A stretch of DNA of 64,000 bases from Bolinopsis microptera. Its lineage: Eukaryota; Ctenophora; Tentaculata; Lobata; Bolinopsidae. The position numbers and the translations under genes were made by a program. Below, in pieces: positions 62,001-64,000 of this stretch (its first letter is position 1; each line of letters begins with the position of its first letter). Location: NCBI RefSeq assembly GCF_026151205.1, contig NC_087077.1:16282983-16346982 (forward strand), read 5' to 3'. The notes beneath the pieces are model-generated. The model saw only the letters and a list, made by a program, of their open reading frames with translations, had not been told where the DNA came from and did no database searches.

Positions 62001-64000
62001 CAGTTCATCAATCTGAATGTCAAACCGATCTGTCATAGTGGAGCAATAGCTTGAACGTTAGCAGGAACAAGAGCTGGAAGGAGAGCAAGCAGCTATCGAC
62101 CTATCTCACTACTCTCATGTTTCTCAAAAATCTTTGAAAAAATTATGCAAGCGCGACTATTAGATCACTTAAAGACAGAGAAAATCCTATTTGACTCTCA
62201 ATACGGATTTCGGGCGGGGCACAGCTGCGAACATGCTTTACTAGAAGCCCAAAACCATATTCACAGGGCACTAGAAAAAAAGCAGGTCACAGCACTGCTT
62301 CTATTGGACTACAGCAAGGCCTTTGACATGGTTGGCAGCAGTATTCTTCTGAGAAAACTTGAGCACTATGGAGTTCGGGGGTTGGCTTTATCTTGGTTTC
62401 ACTCATATCTAACCGATAGAGAGCAATACGTGAGCGTCAACAACTGCAAGTCCTCTCACCTCAAACTTAACTACGGAGTACCACAGGGCTCCATTCTCGG
62501 ACCAATTCTGTTCATAATCTACATCAACGACCTTCCTCAGATTAGTAATTTAGCTAAACATATTTATTTCGCTGACGACGCAAACCTAATAATAAGTACA
62601 GATACATTTGAACAACTTAATGCATTGGTGAATGAGATTCTGACTTTGATAATTGATTGGGCTACTAATAACGGGCTTAAATTAAATGCTAGCAAAACTA
62701 AATATATGATCTTTACAAATAAGAAAACTAAGGATATAGAAATCTACATGGGAGGTGAGCGACTAAAGCAAAGTTATCACGAAAAGTTTCTTGGCGTGAT
62801 CATTGATACTAAGCTAAATTGGGCCCACCACATTAGACATTTAGCCACTAAAGTATCTAGAAATGCGGGTATTCTCTACAAACTCAAAGGCTCAGTACCT
62901 AACAAAGCACTTAAGTTGATATACAACAGCTTTGTTCAGTCTCACTTGTACTACTGCTGCACAGTTTGGGGAACAAGATCGCTAAACTCCGTTAAAAGAG
63001 TCTTCTCGGCCCAGAAAAAGGGCATTCGCGCTGCAGATAACCAATACCACCGCTATTTTTATGACAAAGATCTGAATAGCACACCTTCACACACAAAGGA
63101 AATTTTCAATAAACTAGAAGTATTAGCTTTACCGAACGTGATAGCTAAATGTATATTATGCTTAATGCACAAAGTTTATTCTAACACTGCACCACCAAAT
63201 ATTATAAGAATGTTCACTGTTTCAAACTTAAACGCACCTAGAAGAGAACCTGAGTTCTTTGCAGTACCATTTAACCGTTTATGTAATTCAGACAAGAGCA
63301 TTTCTTACATTGGGCCTAAGTTATATAACCAAACAGTCAACATTATTAACAAGGACATAAAATATGTCACCACTTGCCTACAAGACAAATTCCTAAATTC
63401 ATTCAAGTCTACAGTCAACAAGCATGTGCTTACTGCACAAGCACATAAACCGGATGACAAGGACTGGGACAACTCAAATTTCGTACTTTTAGAAATTTAA
63501 ATAATTTGGTACAACATACGTTGATCATAATAACGAGCAACAAACCTCATAACAAAATATGACTATCTTCGAGCATTTTTTACAATGCTATCGACACCGC
63601 GCAATTTCACTGTCATTTACAACTTTTAAAAGATAAAAATATCACCGCGCATTCTTCAGACCCTGTGTCGCTGTTCTAAATTTATGTCAAGAGATAAGAG
63701 TTATTTAAAATTCTTAATAGTACTATTTAAATTTGCTAATAGCATAATCATATTTTATACATTATTAATACTTTATACATTGTGTGCATATATTTATAAT
63801 TGATTGTAATTAAAGATTTTAAGGCGTTAGTGCCGAGTAATGCCTTCGGGTAGTGCTCCTCAATCAATCAATCAAGCAAAACAATACTATTTTTAGGGCA
63901 CGGACAAGGGTAGCTGGCTAGTCGCCAACTTCTCACGCCACGCGTTGGAGAAATTCCAAGAATTAGCTGCTTTGGCAACGTTCCCAGGAATTTGCGTGTA
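59067..64000 (+). CDS. Membrane-anchored PXA-domain (sorting-nexin-like) protein, 5' part
   Basis: Four exons are visible and in phase: 59067-59229, 59757-59854, 60145-60282 and 63897 to the window end; the gene continues beyond it. The start MDIDLLLSSGVACFV is followed by a hydrophobic segment (about residues 24-46, FSLVILVISVFYVRLVLV) with positive charges after it, then a proline-rich stretch. SLITEVISLSLRDFVFSWF, with the downstream helix QKVSDIATSLSWQIVYLTQR, opens a PXA domain as in SNX13/14/19/25 and their relatives, which tether to ER or endosomal membranes. The fourth exon (GTDKGSWLVANFSRHALEKF) fits only loosely. RGS and PX domains, if any, are outside the window. The start is the first in-frame ATG preceding the membrane segment; the orthologue is not assigned. 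Confidence 0.6.
60302..60369. repeat. 9-bp tandem repeat (GGTTACTAT)n
   Basis: About 7.5 copies start 20 bases after the donor of the third PXA-gene exon (GAG|GTGAGT). The unit GGTTACTAT resembles an RFX half-site, but this is probably a simple repeat. Confidence 0.95.
61575..62036 (-). CDS. Possible small two-exon gene nested in the PXA-gene intron
   Basis: On the minus strand an ATG at 62036 opens MTDRFDIQIDELLSQLLKYK and continues about ten more codons. After a gap, an acceptor-like ATTTCAG near 61677 leads into EYFQGIRITDGLIKFFKMFH and DGEEDQCSDK before a stop near 61580. The two pieces have unbiased, protein-like composition in an AT-rich setting. No donor joins them cleanly: CTT|GTCGAA with acceptor CAGAG|TAC keeps phase but is weak. 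The gap holds the hairpin cluster at 61775-61945, so an insertion may have separated them. I do not recognise the protein. Confidence 0.3.
61775..61945. repeat. Cluster of three GC-rich hairpins
   Basis: Three stems occur in a row: a perfect 30-base palindrome (CAGATCATCCCGC, GCTA, GCGGGATGATCTG), GTGCGC-GCA-GCGCAC flanked by direct CGAG motifs, and GTAATCCC with GGGATTAC about 15 bases apart. The surroundings are AT-rich. It may be an inserted structured element within the intron. Confidence 0.75.
62083..63875 (+). mobile_element. CR1/Jockey-type non-LTR retrotransposon, 5'-truncated
   Basis: The frame is open from SSYRPISLLSCFSKIFEKIM (about 62088) through 451 codons after the ATG at 62145 to the stop at 63500. 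Reverse-transcriptase blocks present are YGFRAGHSCEHAL, LLDYSKAFDMV, YGVPQGSILGPILF, FADDANL and FLGVIID. Upstream endonuclease sequence is missing, so it is 5'-truncated. The 3' UTR runs to a (TCAA)n tail at about 63861-63876, as in CR1/L2-group elements. It lies in sense orientation in the PXA-gene intron, 20 bp before the next acceptor. No stops interrupt it, so insertion is recent. Confidence 0.85.

Overview
The window looks like nuclear DNA of an AT-rich invertebrate animal. It holds multi-exon genes with GT-AG introns, C2H2 zinc-finger genes, an apparent sperm CatSper accessory subunit and many decayed transposons. An early-branching metazoan such as a cnidarian would fit, but nothing here decides the taxon. 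All gene models were spliced by eye: junctions were chosen so that reading phase closes across every intron and family motifs continue. They have not been tested against transcripts.

Layout. 1-0.85 kb: Penelope-like GIY-YIG remnant. 1.57-7.94 kb (+): six-exon protein with four EF-hands; its 4.1 kb first intron is full of repeats. 9.08-15.5 kb (-): 17-exon gene for an 899-residue CatSper auxiliary subunit (delta/epsilon type). 16.7-21.4 kb (-): two tandem FBXO47 paralogues with the same exon plan. 22.8-24.5 kb (-): 5'-truncated non-LTR reverse transcriptase, then a second GIY-YIG remnant. 26-28.1 kb: nest of GC-rich inverted-repeat elements. 28.1-41 kb (-): tandem array of eight related zinc-finger units. 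Three are open up to a frame break shared by the array, four are broken by stops, a frameshift or insertions, and one is a fragment. 42.2-52.7 kb (-): 13-exon SRPRA (SRP receptor alpha). Its introns hold a TTAA-flanked foldback, a hAT-like element carrying a 57-bp minisatellite, a long (CAAA)n tract, another foldback and an intronless PPT2-like thioesterase copy with one in-frame stop. 53.1-56.1 kb (-): six-exon GDPGP1. 56.1-59.1 kb: inverted-repeat elements. 59.07 kb to the end (+): first four exons of a membrane-anchored PXA-domain (sorting-nexin-like) gene. A CR1/Jockey-type reverse transcriptase lies in its third intron.

The genes do not form one pathway. CatSper subunit and FBXO47 both suggest germline expression; SRPRA and GDPGP1 are housekeeping. 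The most informative parts are the zinc-finger array (shared nonsense codon, conserved out-of-frame terminal fingers, dated insertions), the nested PPT2-like copy and the hAT-like element with its minisatellite.
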